From Phytopseudomonas argentinensis (lineage in GTDB: Bacteria; Pseudomonadota; Gammaproteobacteria; Pseudomonadales; Pseudomonadaceae): 64,000 bases of DNA. A program made the translations under genes and the position numbers. The stretch is taken from contig NZ_FORC01000002.1 in the NCBI RefSeq assembly GCF_900113905.1, positions 372,001-436,000 on the forward strand. Direction: 5' to 3'. Position 1 is the stretch's first letter; every line of letters starts with the position of its first letter. Below the pieces are notes generated by a model that did no database searches, had not been told where the DNA came from, and saw only the letters and a program-made list of their open reading frames with translations. Below are positions 15,771 through 26,422 of this stretch, one piece after another.

Positions 15771-16598
15771 ATGACTGCCGTGCTCAAGAATGCCGTCACC
15801 TTCGAGGCGGTCGGTGCCAAAGCAGCCGCACCCACCGTCATCTCCTTTCGCGACGTTTCCAAGTCCTTCACCGTCAAGGGCGTGACCAAGCAGGCGTCGC
15901 ACAGCATCAACGTCGACATCCAGCAGGGCCAGGTGGTGACCATCATCGGCCCGTCCGGCTGCGGCAAATCCACCCTGCTGAACATGGTCGCCGGGCTGTT
16001 CGCGCCCACCACCGGCGAGGTGGTGTACCGCGGTGAGCCGGTCAGTGGCATCAATGGCCGCACCGGCTACATGACCCAGAGCGACCACCTGCTGCCCTGG
16101 CGTGACGTGGCCAGCAACATCGCCACGCCGCTGGAAATCCAGGGCGTGCCCAAGGCGCAGCGCCAGGCGCGCATCGCCGAGCTGATGGCCCTGGTCGGCC
16201 TGACCGGCAACGAGAAGGCCTATCCGAGCCAGCTCTCTGGCGGCATGCGCAAGCGCGCCGCGCTGGCCCGGCTGCTCGCCTACGACCCGGAAACCCTGCT
16301 GATGGACGAGCCGTTCGCGGCCCTCGATGCGCAGCTGCGCCTGCGCATGCAGACCGAGCTGTTCAAGCTCAGCCGCCAGTTGAAGAAGACCGTGCTGTTC
16401 GTCACCCACGACCTGGACGAGGCCGTGGCGCTCGGTGACCGCTGCCTGATCTTCTCCGGCCGTCCCGGCACCATCGTGCGTGACGTGCCGATTCCTCTGG
16501 GCGACGACCGCAACATCCTCCAACTGCGCAAGGACCCGCGCTACCACGAACTGTGCGGCGATCTGTGGGAATTCATCACCCCAGATCACGACGCCTGA
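15771..16598 (+). CDS. ABC transporter ATPase, NitT/TauT (nitrate/sulfonate/taurine-type)
   Basis: A 275-residue ATP-binding subunit. Walker A is GPSGCGKST (residues 60-68), the ABC signature is LSGGMRKRAALARLLA, Walker B is LLMDEPFAALD, and the switch His is in LFVTHDLDEAVALGDRC. The MDEPFAALD pattern and the length match the SsuB/TauB group. It energises the permease encoded 24 bp downstream. ATG 15771 with GGAG 8 nt upstream is preferred over the GTG at 15684, which would add about 29 residues that overlap the small ORF in another frame. Confidence 0.92.
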   Translation: MTAVLKNAVTFEAVGAKAAAPTVISFRDVSKSFTVKGVTKQASHSINVDIQQGQVVTIIGPSGCGKSTLLNMVAGLFAPTTGEVVYRGEPVSGINGRTGYMTQSDHLLPWRDVASNIATPLEIQGVPKAQRQARIAELMALVGLTGNEKAYPSQLSGGMRKRAALARLLAYDPETLLMDEPFAALDAQLRLRMQTELFKLSRQLKKTVLFVTHDLDEAVALGDRCLIFSGRPGTIVRDVPIPLGDDRNILQLRKDPRYHELCGDLWEFITPDHDA

Positions 16599-16622
16599 CG
16601 CCCATTTTTCGGAGGATTTCAC

Positions 16623-17390
16623 ATGACTATTTTTCTGGGACGTATCGCCATTCTGGCCACGCTTCTGATCGGCTGGCAGCTCGCTTCGGGGCCGTTGATC
16701 GACCCGTTCTTCGTCAGCTCGCCGGCCGAGATCGGCAAGCGCTTCGCCGATCTGGTCAGCAGCGGCCGGCTGTTCTCCCATGGCTGGATCACCGTGCTGG
16801 AAACCCTGGTGGGCTTCTTCTTCGGTGCCTGCGCCGGCATCACCGTGGGCCTGGTGCTGGGGCGTAACGAGCTGCTGGCCAAGCTGCTCGACCCGATCCT
16901 GATCGCCATCTACAGCCTGCCGAAGATCGCCCTCGCGCCGCTGTTCATCATGTGGTTCGGCATCGGCATCGAGATGAAGATCATCCTCACCGCCACCATC
17001 GTGTTCTTCCTGGTGTTCCTCAACACCTACAGCGGCGTGCGTGCCGTGGAACGCGAGCAGCTGGAAATCCTGCGCCTGATGGGCGCCAGGGAGCATCACC
17101 TGATCACCAAGGTGGTGCTGCCCTCGGCCATCCAGTGGGTGTTCACCGGCCTCAAGCTGTCGGTGCCCTATGCGCTGATCGGCGCCATCGTCGGCGAGAT
17201 CATGGCGGCCAACCGTGGCCTGGGCTACCTGCTGCAGGACGCTGCCGGGCAGCTGGACACCGCCGGCGTATTCGCCGCGCTGATCGCCATCATCGCCCTG
17301 GCACTGCTGCTGCAGGCCGCGGTGCGCAAGCTCGAACAGGTACTGATGCCCTGGAAGCGCGATCAGCAAGAACGCGAGCTGTCGGTCTGA
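16623..17390 (+). CDS. ABC transporter permease, NitT/TauT type
   Basis: A 255-residue inner-membrane subunit with about six hydrophobic segments. The coupling-helix (EAA) loop is seen in REQLEILRLMGAREHHLITK followed by VVLPSAIQWVFTGLKLS, typical of SsuC/TauC permeases. It pairs with the ATPase upstream and the binding protein downstream. GGAGG precedes the ATG. In the NitT/TauT group substrates include sulfonates, nitrate, thiamine precursors and aromatic carboxylates such as phthalates; the catabolic neighbours favour a carboxylate. Confidence 0.9.
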   Translation: MTIFLGRIAILATLLIGWQLASGPLIDPFFVSSPAEIGKRFADLVSSGRLFSHGWITVLETLVGFFFGACAGITVGLVLGRNELLAKLLDPILIAIYSLPKIALAPLFIMWFGIGIEMKIILTATIVFFLVFLNTYSGVRAVEREQLEILRLMGAREHHLITKVVLPSAIQWVFTGLKLSVPYALIGAIVGEIMAANRGLGYLLQDAAGQLDTAGVFAALIAIIALALLLQAAVRKLEQVLMPWKRDQQERELSV

Positions 17391-17404
17391 AATTCCCCAA
17401 CCAA

Positions 17405-17412
17405 AACAACAA
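17405..17412 (+). promoter_or_regulatory. Hfq/Crc-type A-rich motif before the binding-protein gene
   Basis: AACAACAA is an exact AANAANAA match, 8 nt before the GAGG ribosome-binding site of the periplasmic binding protein gene. It would let carbon catabolite repression shut off the most highly expressed part of the importer. Inference from sequence. Confidence 0.5.
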
Positions 17413-17431
17413 GAAACGCGAGGTTTAAACC

Positions 17432-18430
17432 ATGTCGATCAAAGCTTTGGTAAGCGCACTGGGCCTCAGCGCCCTGCTGGGATTGTCGTCGATGCCGGCC
17501 ATGGCGGCGAAGGAGATCAAGGTGGCCCTGGGCACCGAGGGCTTCGTGCACATGCCGCTGTTCGTGGCGCTGGACGGCGGCTTCTTCGAGAAGCACGGCC
17601 TGGATGTCGAACTGGTCAAGTTCAAGGGCGGCGGTGCGGCGGCTTCCGGGCTGGCCAGCCGCTCGGTGGAGTTCTGCTCCTGCGCCATCCAGAACGCCAT
17701 CAACGCCAAGGTCAAGGGCGCGGACATCACCCTGCTGGGGCGCATGGTCGGCCAGTACGCCAGTAACGTGGTGATTCGTCAGGAAGTCGCGGACAAGCTC
17801 GGTATCACCGAGCAAACACCGATCGAGCAACGCCTGGCCGCGTTCAAGGGCCTGCGCCTGGCGGTCAGTGGTTCCGGTGGCAGCGCCGACTTCCTGGTGC
17901 GCTTCCTGGGCCAGGAGGGCGGGTTGCAATCGGAGAAGGACTTCACGCTGCTCTACCTCAATAACGGCGGAGCGATGCTGGCGGCCTTCGCCCAGGGCAA
18001 CATCGATGGCTTCGCCCTGTCGTCGCCGACCTCGGAAAGCGCGGTGATCGAGCAGAAGGGCTACATGCTGCTGGACATGTCCAAGGGCGAGGTCAAGGCA
18101 CTCGACGGTTATCCGTCCATCGCACTCAGTGCCCGTCGCCAGTGGGCCGAGGACAATCAGGACACGGTCAAGGCCTTCATGGCCGCGCTTAGCGACGCCA
18201 CCACGCTGATCAACGAGCAGCCGCAAGAGGCGATGAAGCAGGTGCGCAAGCGCTTCGACGGGGTCAACGACCAGGTCTACGCCGCCGCCTGGGAAAACAA
18301 CCGCGAGTCCTTCCCGAAAACCCCGTACCTCGAAGAGAGCGATGTGGAGCGGGCGATCAAGTTCCTCAGCCAGATCCAGGGCGTGACCATCCCCGGCAAG
18401 GCTTCCGACTACCTCACTCAGATCCGCTGA
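17432..18430 (+). CDS. ABC transporter periplasmic substrate-binding protein, NitT/TauT (SsuA-like)
   Basis: A 332-residue binding protein with a Sec signal peptide (MSIKALVSALGLSALLGLSS, cleavage near AMA-AK). The mature start EIKVALGTEGFVHMPLFVAL and FFEKHGLDVELVKFKGGGAA are typical of the NMT1/SsuA-like fold, where the Gly-rich loop helps bind an anionic group. No lipobox is present, so it is a free periplasmic protein. It gives the importer its specificity, but the ligand cannot be read from sequence; catabolic neighbours suggest an organic acid. Confidence 0.9.
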   Translation: MSIKALVSALGLSALLGLSSMPAMAAKEIKVALGTEGFVHMPLFVALDGGFFEKHGLDVELVKFKGGGAAASGLASRSVEFCSCAIQNAINAKVKGADITLLGRMVGQYASNVVIRQEVADKLGITEQTPIEQRLAAFKGLRLAVSGSGGSADFLVRFLGQEGGLQSEKDFTLLYLNNGGAMLAAFAQGNIDGFALSSPTSESAVIEQKGYMLLDMSKGEVKALDGYPSIALSARRQWAEDNQDTVKAFMAALSDATTLINEQPQEAMKQVRKRFDGVNDQVYAAAWENNRESFPKTPYLEESDVERAIKFLSQIQGVTIPGKASDYLTQIR

Positions 18431-18506
18431 CCGGCGTATTCCTCAAGGTTTGACCGGCGCCTGCGCCACGCAGCAGGTGCCCGGTTCTTTTCTTCGGTAC
18501 CAGACC

Positions 18507-19757
18507 ATGAACATGACCAGACACATGCCGTTTCTAGCGGCAGGGATCAGCCTTGCCGGTTACCTGCCTGTTGCCGGCGCCGAGGGCTTTTTCGAGGACA
18601 GCAAAGCCTCGATGGAGCTGCGCAATTTCTACATGAACCGCGACTTTCGCGAGGGCAGCGGCCAGTCCCAGCGCGAGGAGTGGGCGCAGGGTTTCATCCT
18701 GCGCTACGAGTCGGGCTACACCGCCGGAACCGTGGGGGTAGGGGTGGATGCCATCGGCATGCTCGGCGTCAAGCTGGATTCCGGGCGCGGGCGCAGCGGC
18801 ACCGGTCTGCTGCCCGTGCAGGATGACGGCGGCGTCGACGACGATTATGCGAAAGCTGGTGCCACGCTCAAGCTCAAGGTATCCGACAGCGAGCTGCGCG
18901 TCGGCACGCTGCTGCCCAAGTGGCCGACCCTGGCGGCCAACAACGGCCGCCTGCTGCCGCAGATCTTCGAGGGCGCGCAGTTGCAGATCGGCGAGTTCAA
19001 GCCCCTCGAACTGGTCGGCGCGCATATCCGCGACACCGTGTATCGCGACCAGTCCGGCTCCGAGGGCCTGAGCCTCAACAACAAGAACCGGCGTTTCAGC
19101 GGGCCGCTCGATGGTGGCGACTTCGATGTGCTGGGGGCCACCTACCGCCTGGGGCAAGCCACCGACCTCACCGCGCAGTACGCGGTGTTCGAGGACATCT
19201 ACCGCCAGCAGTTCTATGGCTTCACCGACCGCCGCCAGGGTGACTGGGGCGCCTTGCTCAGCGATGTGCGGCTGTTCGTCACCGACGACGAGGGCCAGGC
19301 CCGCGGCGGCGCCATCGACAACCAGGCGTTTAGCGCAATGGGCACCTACAAGGCTGCGGGTCACTCCTTCGGCCTGGGCTATCAGCGTATGTCCGGCGAC
19401 TCGGCGTTCGCCTACGTCAATGGCACCGACCCTTTTCTGGTCAACTTCGTGCAGGTCGGTGACTTCGCCGAAAAGGACGAGCGCTCCTGGCAGGCTCGCT
19501 ACGACTACGACCTGGCCAAGCTCGGCATCCCCGGCCTGACCTTCATGACCCGCTACACCAAGGGCAGTGGCGCCGATGTGCCGGGTGCCGATGGCGGCGG
19601 CGAGCGCGAGTTCGACATGGAGCTGCAATACGTGGTGCAGAGCGGTGCGCTGCGTGGCCTGTCCACGCGGCTGCGCAGCGCCACCTACCGCTCGGACTTC
19701 TCCCGCGATGCCGACGATGTGCGAGTGATCGTCAGCTATCCGCTTTCCCTTCTGTAA
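18507..19757 (+). CDS. OprD-family outer-membrane porin
   Basis: A 416-residue porin with a signal peptide ending near VAGA-EGFFEDSKA. The opening EGFFEDSKASMELRNFYMNR, and NKNRRFSGPLDGGDFDVLGA further on, are OprD-family hallmarks; the family forms 18-stranded barrels with a basic ladder that takes up carboxylates and basic amino acids. Its place directly after the importer and before the beta-oxidation genes makes it the outer-membrane entry point of the pathway. ATG 18507 begins the signal peptide; the ribosome-binding site is weak. Confidence 0.9.
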   Translation: MNMTRHMPFLAAGISLAGYLPVAGAEGFFEDSKASMELRNFYMNRDFREGSGQSQREEWAQGFILRYESGYTAGTVGVGVDAIGMLGVKLDSGRGRSGTGLLPVQDDGGVDDDYAKAGATLKLKVSDSELRVGTLLPKWPTLAANNGRLLPQIFEGAQLQIGEFKPLELVGAHIRDTVYRDQSGSEGLSLNNKNRRFSGPLDGGDFDVLGATYRLGQATDLTAQYAVFEDIYRQQFYGFTDRRQGDWGALLSDVRLFVTDDEGQARGGAIDNQAFSAMGTYKAAGHSFGLGYQRMSGDSAFAYVNGTDPFLVNFVQVGDFAEKDERSWQARYDYDLAKLGIPGLTFMTRYTKGSGADVPGADGGGEREFDMELQYVVQSGALRGLSTRLRSATYRSDFSRDADDVRVIVSYPLSLL

Positions 19758-19773
19758 CCCGCCGGAGGCATTC

Positions 19774-21849
<2,076 letters not shown>

Positions 21850-21852
<3 letters not shown>

Positions 21853-22132
21853 GGTCTGTTGCCGTTTCAACGCGAGCCGCGTTGCCGCGAGAAATCTCGC
21901 CAGGCCGGGCGGCGATCCGCTAGGCGGAGGACGCAGGGAATGGTGTTCCCTTGCCAAGTCCTCCAACGACGCATGGCGAGATTTCCCGCGCAACCCGAAG
22001 GGCCGGGCCCGTTTTGCCGCGATGCTACGTTTCTCGCCGGCTCATTTAGCCCACTAAACTTCGCGGCTCATGCCTTGCCTCGCGGCAAAACGGGCTCCGG
22101 CGCGGCCGTGCGTGAAACGGCAACAGACCCTA
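21850..22132. mobile_element. 283-bp MITE-like element with terminal inverted repeats
   Basis: The left end TAGGGTCTGTTGCCGTTTCA (21850-21869) is exactly repeated in inverse at the right end (22113-22132). Inside are nested palindromes: GGAGGAC (21926-21932) with GTCCTCC (21958-21964), a GCGAGA/TCTCGC-type pair around 21886-21986, and a perfect 15-bp stem at 22007-22021 with 22081-22095. There is no convincing coding frame. This is the build of a non-autonomous transposable element or a complex intergenic repeat. It sits between the dehydrogenase and thiolase genes and supplies the former's stop codon. Confidence 0.75.
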
Positions 22133-22196
22133 GCTGTTTTCTTCGGCCGGTCGGCCTGGGTGCTGGCCGGTTTTTTCAAGGCATGGAGCAATGCTG

Positions 22197-23405
22197 ATGA
22201 ACCGAGATGTATTTATCTGCGATGCGGTGCGCACGCCGATTGGCCGCCTCAACGGCGCGCTCTGCGCAGTGCGCGCCGACGACCTGGCGGCGATTCCGCT
22301 CAAGGCGCTGGTCGAGCGGAATCCGCAGGTCGACTGGTCAGCGGTCGACGAAGTGTTCATGGGCTGCGCCAACCAGTCCGGCGAGGACAACCGCAACGTG
22401 GCGCGCATGGCGCTGCTGCTCGCCGGCCTGCCGGAAACGGTGCCGGGGGTGACCCTCAATCGTCTCTGTGCTTCGGGTATGGAGGCGGTCGGCGCCGCCT
22501 TCCGCGCCATCGCCGCGGGCGAAATGGAGCTGGCCATTGCCGCCGGCGTCGAGTCGATGACCCGCGCGCCCTATGTGATGGGCAAGGCCGACAGCGCCTT
22601 CGGCCGTGGCCAGAAGCTGGAGGACACCACTTTGGGTTGGCGCTTCGTCAACCCGGCGATGAAGGAGCAGTACGGCGTCGACCCGATGCCGGTCACTGGT
22701 GACAACGTCGCCGAGGACTACGGGGTCAGCCGTGCCGACCAGGACGCCTTTGGCCTGCGCAGCCAGCAGCGCGCTGCTGCGGCCCAGCAGAGCGGTTACT
22801 ACGCCGAGGAAATCGTCCCGGTGGTGATCAAGACCAAGAAGGGCGAGATCGTTGTCGACACCGACGAGCACCCGCGCGCCGACACCACCGCCGAAGGCCT
22901 GGCCAGGCTCAAGCCGGTCAATGGCCCGGACAAGACCGTGACCGCCGGCAACGCCTCGGGCCTCAACGATGGCGCCTCGGCGATGATCCTGGCCTCCGCC
23001 GCAGTCGTGAAGCAATACGGCCTCAAACCACGCGCCAGGGTGCTGGGCATGGCCAGCGGTGGCGTGGCGCCACGCATCATGGGCGTCGGCCCGCTGCCGG
23101 CGGTACGCAAGCTGCTGGCGCGCCTGAACCTGAGCATCGAGCAGTTCGACGTGATCGAACTGAACGAAGCCTTCGCCGCCCAGGGCCTGGCCGTCACCCG
23201 CGACCTCGGCTTGCCGGACGACAGCCCCAAGGTCAACCCGAACGGCGGCGCCATCGCCCTTGGCCACCCGCTGGGCATGAGCGGCAACCGCCTGGTACTG
23301 ACTGCCGTGCACCACCTGGAAAAGACCGGCGGCAAGTTGGGCCTGGCGACCATGTGCGTGGGGGTGGGGCAGGGGTTGGCACTGGCTATCGAGCGAGTAT
23401 CTTGA
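22197..23405 (+). CDS. Acetyl-CoA acyltransferase / beta-ketoadipyl-CoA-type thiolase
   Basis: A 402-residue thiolase II-family enzyme. The nucleophilic Cys is in [16 protein letters not shown] (near residue 90), the conserved His in [20 protein letters not shown], and the second Cys in [17 protein letters not shown]. The length and the [19 protein letters not shown] start resemble PcaF/PaaJ, which cleave beta-ketoadipyl-CoA to succinyl-CoA and acetyl-CoA; a fatty-acid-type thiolase is also possible. GGAG at 22185 fits ATG 22197 (8 nt) better than ATG 22191. It completes the beta-oxidation-like set, though the element upstream may separate its transcription. Confidence 0.92.
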   Translation: MNRDVFICDAVRTPIGRLNGALCAVRADDLAAIPLKALVERNPQVDWSAVDEVFMGCANQSGEDNRNVARMALLLAGLPETVPGVTLNRLCASGMEAVGAAFRAIAAGEMELAIAAGVESMTRAPYVMGKADSAFGRGQKLEDTTLGWRFVNPAMKEQYGVDPMPVTGDNVAEDYGVSRADQDAFGLRSQQRAAAAQQSGYYAEEIVPVVIKTKKGEIVVDTDEHPRADTTAEGLARLKPVNGPDKTVTAGNASGLNDGASAMILASAAVVKQYGLKPRARVLGMASGGVAPRIMGVGPLPAVRKLLARLNLSIEQFDVIELNEAFAAQGLAVTRDLGLPDDSPKVNPNGGAIALGHPLGMSGNRLVLTAVHHLEKTGGKLGLATMCVGVGQGLALAIERVS

Positions 23406-23468
23406 GTTGCTGAGCAGACGAGCTTTTTAGCGTCCGAGGGGTTACCGTGTCGCCTGCTGGGTGGCGGT

Positions 23469-24308
23469 ATGGAGAACCACGACATGGGCAAATCGACAGG
23501 CCGCAATGACTGGGTGCTGCGCAGCCATGCGCCGGGGCGAGTCGAGCGCATCGAGGCGTATTTCAGCGGCCACGGCTACGACCCTCATCGCCATGACTCC
23601 TACGCCATCGGCCGCACCTTGGCCGGCGTACAGAGCTTTCGTTATCGGCGCGCCATGCGCCACAGCCTGCCCGGCGGAACCCTGGTGCTGCACCCGGATG
23701 AGCTGCACGACGGCATGGCCGGCACCGACGCCGGCTTTCATTACCGCATGCTGTATATCGACCCGGTGCTGATCCAGCAGGTACTCGGCGGCCAGCCGCT
23801 GCCGTTCATCCCGGGAGGTTTGAGCGACGACGTGCGCTTGCGCCGGGCGACGGAAAGCTTTCTGCAGGCCATGGACGACCCGCTGGAATCCTTGCAGGAA
23901 GACGATGCGATCTTCGACCTGGCCCACGCCCTGCAGGCGGTTGCCGGCAAGCCCCGTGGCCGTCGCGCCTTCGATTATCCCGCCACGCAGCGGGCGCGGG
24001 AGTACATCCACAGTCGCAACGGCGCGAGCATCACCCTGGACGAGCTGGAGCATGTCAGTGGTCGTGATCGCTGGAGCCTGTCGCGGGATTTTCGTGCCCT
24101 GTTCGGCACCAGCCCCTATCGCTACGTGACCATGCGCCGGCTGGCGCGTTGCCGTGAGCTGGCCCTGTCGGGTATCGGCCTGGCCGATGCGGCGCTGATC
24201 GCCGGGTTCTTCGACCAGAGCCATATGACCCGGCATTTCGTGGCCAGCTTCGGCCTGTCTCCGGCGCGCTGGCTGAGCATGGTGAAGTTGCAGGATCGTA
24301 CAAGATAG
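23469..24308 (+). CDS. AraC-family transcriptional regulator with cupin-type sensor domain
   Basis: A 279-residue regulator. The N-terminal part (about 30-150) is an AraC-binding cupin domain, with GYDPHRHDSYAIGRTLAG and GTLVLHPDELHDGMAGTDAG typical of the AraC_binding family. The C-terminal two helix-turn-helix units run from about 180: ITLDELEHVSGRDRWSLSRD followed by FRALFGTSPYRYVTMRRL, then LADAALIAGFFDQSHMTRHF. The target could be the thiolase region or the following cupin gene. The effector is unknown. Confidence 0.9.
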   Translation: MENHDMGKSTGRNDWVLRSHAPGRVERIEAYFSGHGYDPHRHDSYAIGRTLAGVQSFRYRRAMRHSLPGGTLVLHPDELHDGMAGTDAGFHYRMLYIDPVLIQQVLGGQPLPFIPGGLSDDVRLRRATESFLQAMDDPLESLQEDDAIFDLAHALQAVAGKPRGRRAFDYPATQRAREYIHSRNGASITLDELEHVSGRDRWSLSRDFRALFGTSPYRYVTMRRLARCRELALSGIGLADAALIAGFFDQSHMTRHFVASFGLSPARWLSMVKLQDRTR

Positions 24309-24357
24309 CGCCCGGGGTGCCTCGTTAGAGTGGTGAAAACCAACCGAGGAGCCTCCC

Positions 24358-24741
24358 GTGAACCAGCCAAGTCCATCCACCAAACAAGCCATCCACCTGC
24401 TCGGCAAGCTCGACCTGATCGCCGAGCAATGGTCACCGCGGGTGGTCGCGGAAATGAACGACTACCAGTTCAAGGTAGTGCGCCTGCAGGGCGATTTCAT
24501 CTGGCATGCCCATGCCGAAACCGACGAAGCCTTTATGGTGCTCGACGGCCAGTTGCGCCTGGATTTTCGCGATGGCTCGGTAACCCTGGGCAGTGGCGAG
24601 CTGTACGTGGTGCCCAGGGGGGTGGAGCACAAACCCTATGCCGAAGCCGAGGTGAAGTTGCTGCTGATCGAGCCGCGCGGTGTGCTGAACACCGGGGCCG
24701 AGGGCGGGGAGCGTACGGCGCTCAACGATCTGTGGATCTGA
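24358..24741 (+). CDS. Small cupin-domain protein
   Basis: A 127-residue single-domain cupin. The metal-site motifs are partly kept: DFIWHAHAETDEAFMVLDGQ (motif 1, H-x-H and E) and GELYVVPRGVEHKPYAEAEV (motif 2). Such proteins are often metal-binding isomerases or mannose-6-phosphate-isomerase-like small enzymes of unknown role. The start is a GTG with GAGGAG 6-8 nt upstream. It is monocistronic or co-transcribed with the AraC gene 49 bp upstream. A convergent hairpin follows. Confidence 0.85.
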   Translation: MNQPSPSTKQAIHLLGKLDLIAEQWSPRVVAEMNDYQFKVVRLQGDFIWHAHAETDEAFMVLDGQLRLDFRDGSVTLGSGELYVVPRGVEHKPYAEAEVKLLLIEPRGVLNTGAEGGERTALNDLWI

Positions 24742-24746
24742 CGGTC

Positions 24747-24774
24747 GGGTTGGCGCTCCTGCGAGCGCCAACCC
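24747..24774. terminator. Hairpin between convergent genes
   Basis: A perfect 12-bp stem GGGTTGGCGCTC / GAGCGCCAACCC with a 4-nt loop, placed between the cupin gene and the convergent binding-protein gene. The T run is poor, so termination may be inefficient. Confidence 0.6.
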
Positions 24775-24786
24775 TTGGCAACCGTT

Positions 24787-25863
24787 TCAGGTGCCGCTTT
24801 TCACCTTGGTCCAGATCCGTGTGCGGATGCGGTCGATGTTCAACGGCATGGCTTCCAGGGCGTAGAGCTTTTCCATCACCTCAGCGGGCGGGTAGACGGT
24901 GGGGTCGGCCATGAGCGCCGGGTCGACCAGCGCGTCTGCCTGGCTGTTGCCGTTGGCGTAGTGCACATGGTCGCTGATGCCGGCGATCACCTCTGGCTCG
25001 AGCAGGTAATTCATGAAGGCGTAGGCGGCTTTTTCATTGGGCGCGTCCTTGGGCATGGCGACCATGTCGAACCACATCGGCGCGCCTTCCTTGGGAATCA
25101 CGTAGGCGATGTCGACGCCGTTGCCAGCCTCCTTGGCGCGGGCGCTGGCCTGCATGATGTCGCCGGAGAAACCGACCGCCATGCACACGTCGCCATTGGC
25201 CAGCTCACCGACGTATTTGGAGGAATGGAAGTAGGCGACGTTCTCTCGCATCTCCATCAACAGCGCTTCGGCCTTCTTGTAGTCCTCGGGCTTCTGGCTG
25301 TGGTGCGGCAGGCCCAGGTAGTGCAGGGCGATGGGCAGCATCTCCGGGCCGTTGTCGAGAATCGCCACGCCGCATTTGCTCAGCTTGGCCATCAGTTCGG
25401 GCTTGAAGATCAGGTCCCAGGAGTCCAGGGGCACGTCGCTCCCCAGCACCGCCTTGACCTTCTCCACGTTGTAGCCGATGCCGGTGCTGCCCCACAGGTA
25501 GGGGAAACCGTGCTTGTTGCCCGGATCGTTGCCTTCCAGGGCCTTGAGCAGCGTCGGGTTGAGGTTCTTCCAGTTGGGCAGCTGGCTCTTGTCCAGCTCC
25601 TTGAGCGCGCCGCCCTGGATCTGCCGGGCCATGAAGTGGTTGGAGGGAAACACCACATCATAGCCAGAGCGGCCGGCCATCAGCTTGGCGTCGAGGGTTT
25701 CGTTGCTGTCGTAAACGTCATAGTGGGGCGTCACGCCGCTGGCCTGCTGAAAGCTCTTCAGCGTGTCGGGAGCGATGTAGTCGGTCCAGTTGTAGATGCG
25801 CACGTCCTGCGCCGCCTGGCTGACCGAGGCGACGAGCATCAGCGGGATAAGCGTTTTCAGCAT
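24787..25863 (-). CDS. Putrescine/polyamine-type periplasmic binding protein (PotF/SpuD family)
   Basis: A 358-residue periplasmic protein with a signal peptide (MLKTLIPLMLVASVSQAAQ). The mature start VRIYNWTDYIAPDTLKSFQQ and GYDVVFPSNHFMARQIQGGA followed by LKELDKS are clear PotF/SpuD features, the first carrying a ligand-stacking Trp. It binds putrescine-like diamines or polyamines. There are no permease or ATPase genes beside it, so it must work with a transporter elsewhere or act in sensing. ATG 25863 is preferred to an upstream start that would precede the signal peptide by 14 residues. A structured repeat follows its promoter region at 25906. Confidence 0.9.
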   Translation of the reverse strand: MLKTLIPLMLVASVSQAAQDVRIYNWTDYIAPDTLKSFQQASGVTPHYDVYDSNETLDAKLMAGRSGYDVVFPSNHFMARQIQGGALKELDKSQLPNWKNLNPTLLKALEGNDPGNKHGFPYLWGSTGIGYNVEKVKAVLGSDVPLDSWDLIFKPELMAKLSKCGVAILDNGPEMLPIALHYLGLPHHSQKPEDYKKAEALLMEMRENVAYFHSSKYVGELANGDVCMAVGFSGDIMQASARAKEAGNGVDIAYVIPKEGAPMWFDMVAMPKDAPNEKAAYAFMNYLLEPEVIAGISDHVHYANGNSQADALVDPALMADPTVYPPAEVMEKLYALEAMPLNIDRIRTRIWTKVKSGT

Positions 25864-25905
25864 GGGAAACCTCAACCGTTGTTGTCGATGTTGTGGAGGC
25901 AGCAC

Positions 25906-26047
25906 AGGACCTGTTCAAAGTCTGCTGCGCGTCGGCACTGCTGCGTTAAAAACAGACTCAGAATGCTCATTTACAGCGCGTAAACTGCGCTTCTTCGCCT
26001 GTTTTTGCCTTGCATTGCTCTAGCTCGCGAAACTTTGAATAGATCCT
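25906..26047. repeat. Structured intergenic repeat, copy 1 (142 bp, terminal inverted repeats)
   Basis: Ends are AGGACCTGTTCAAAGT (25906-25921) and ACTTTGAATAGATCCT (26032-26047), an imperfect inverted pair. Inside are the stems AAAAACAG/CTGTTTTT and TTTAC/GTAAA. The core from CTGTT...CTGCGCGTCGGC to CCTTGCAT..GCTCTAGCTCGC recurs at 58201-58313 with compensatory stem changes. It fills the gap between the binding-protein gene and the cupin gene, ending at the cupin stop codon. Confidence 0.75.
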
Positions 26048-26388
26048 CAGAAAATCAGTACATAGGTCTTGCGCAGCGTTTCTTGTATGTCCCAGACGCC
26101 TGTGGTGTTGGCCGGCAACATCAGTGCGTCGCCCGCTTTGATTTCGATGGGCTCGCCCACGTCGGGAATGAAGGTGCAGCGCCCGGCGATGAAGTGGCAG
26201 AACTCCTGCTGCACGATCTGCCGGCGCCAGCGCCCGGGCGTGCATTCCCAGATGCCGGTTTCCACACCATCGTCGCGCTCCACGCAGGTCACCGAGGTGA
26301 TCGCGGCAGGTTCGCTGAGCGGCACGGCGACCGGATTGTGTTCGTCGAGGGAGGCGCTGGCGGTATCACGGAAGTGGGTGATGTTCAT
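26047..26388 (-). CDS. Cupin-domain protein (DUF861/EutQ-like)
   Basis: A 113-residue protein with a DUF861-type cupin fold: TGIWECTPGRWRRQIVQQEF followed by CHFIAGRCTFIPDVGEPIEI, and GDALMLPANTTGVWDIQETL. This class is found next to amine and amino-acid catabolic FAD oxidases in pseudomonads and may act as a small-molecule sensor or enzyme. It lies 34 bp downstream of the FAD oxidoreductase gene on the same strand, so the two form an operon. Confidence 0.87.
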   Translation of the reverse strand: MNITHFRDTASASLDEHNPVAVPLSEPAAITSVTCVERDDGVETGIWECTPGRWRRQIVQQEFCHFIAGRCTFIPDVGEPIEIKAGDALMLPANTTGVWDIQETLRKTYVLIF

Positions 26389-26422
26389 GACTTCAAACCT
26401 TAAATAATGTGGGAGAGAACCT

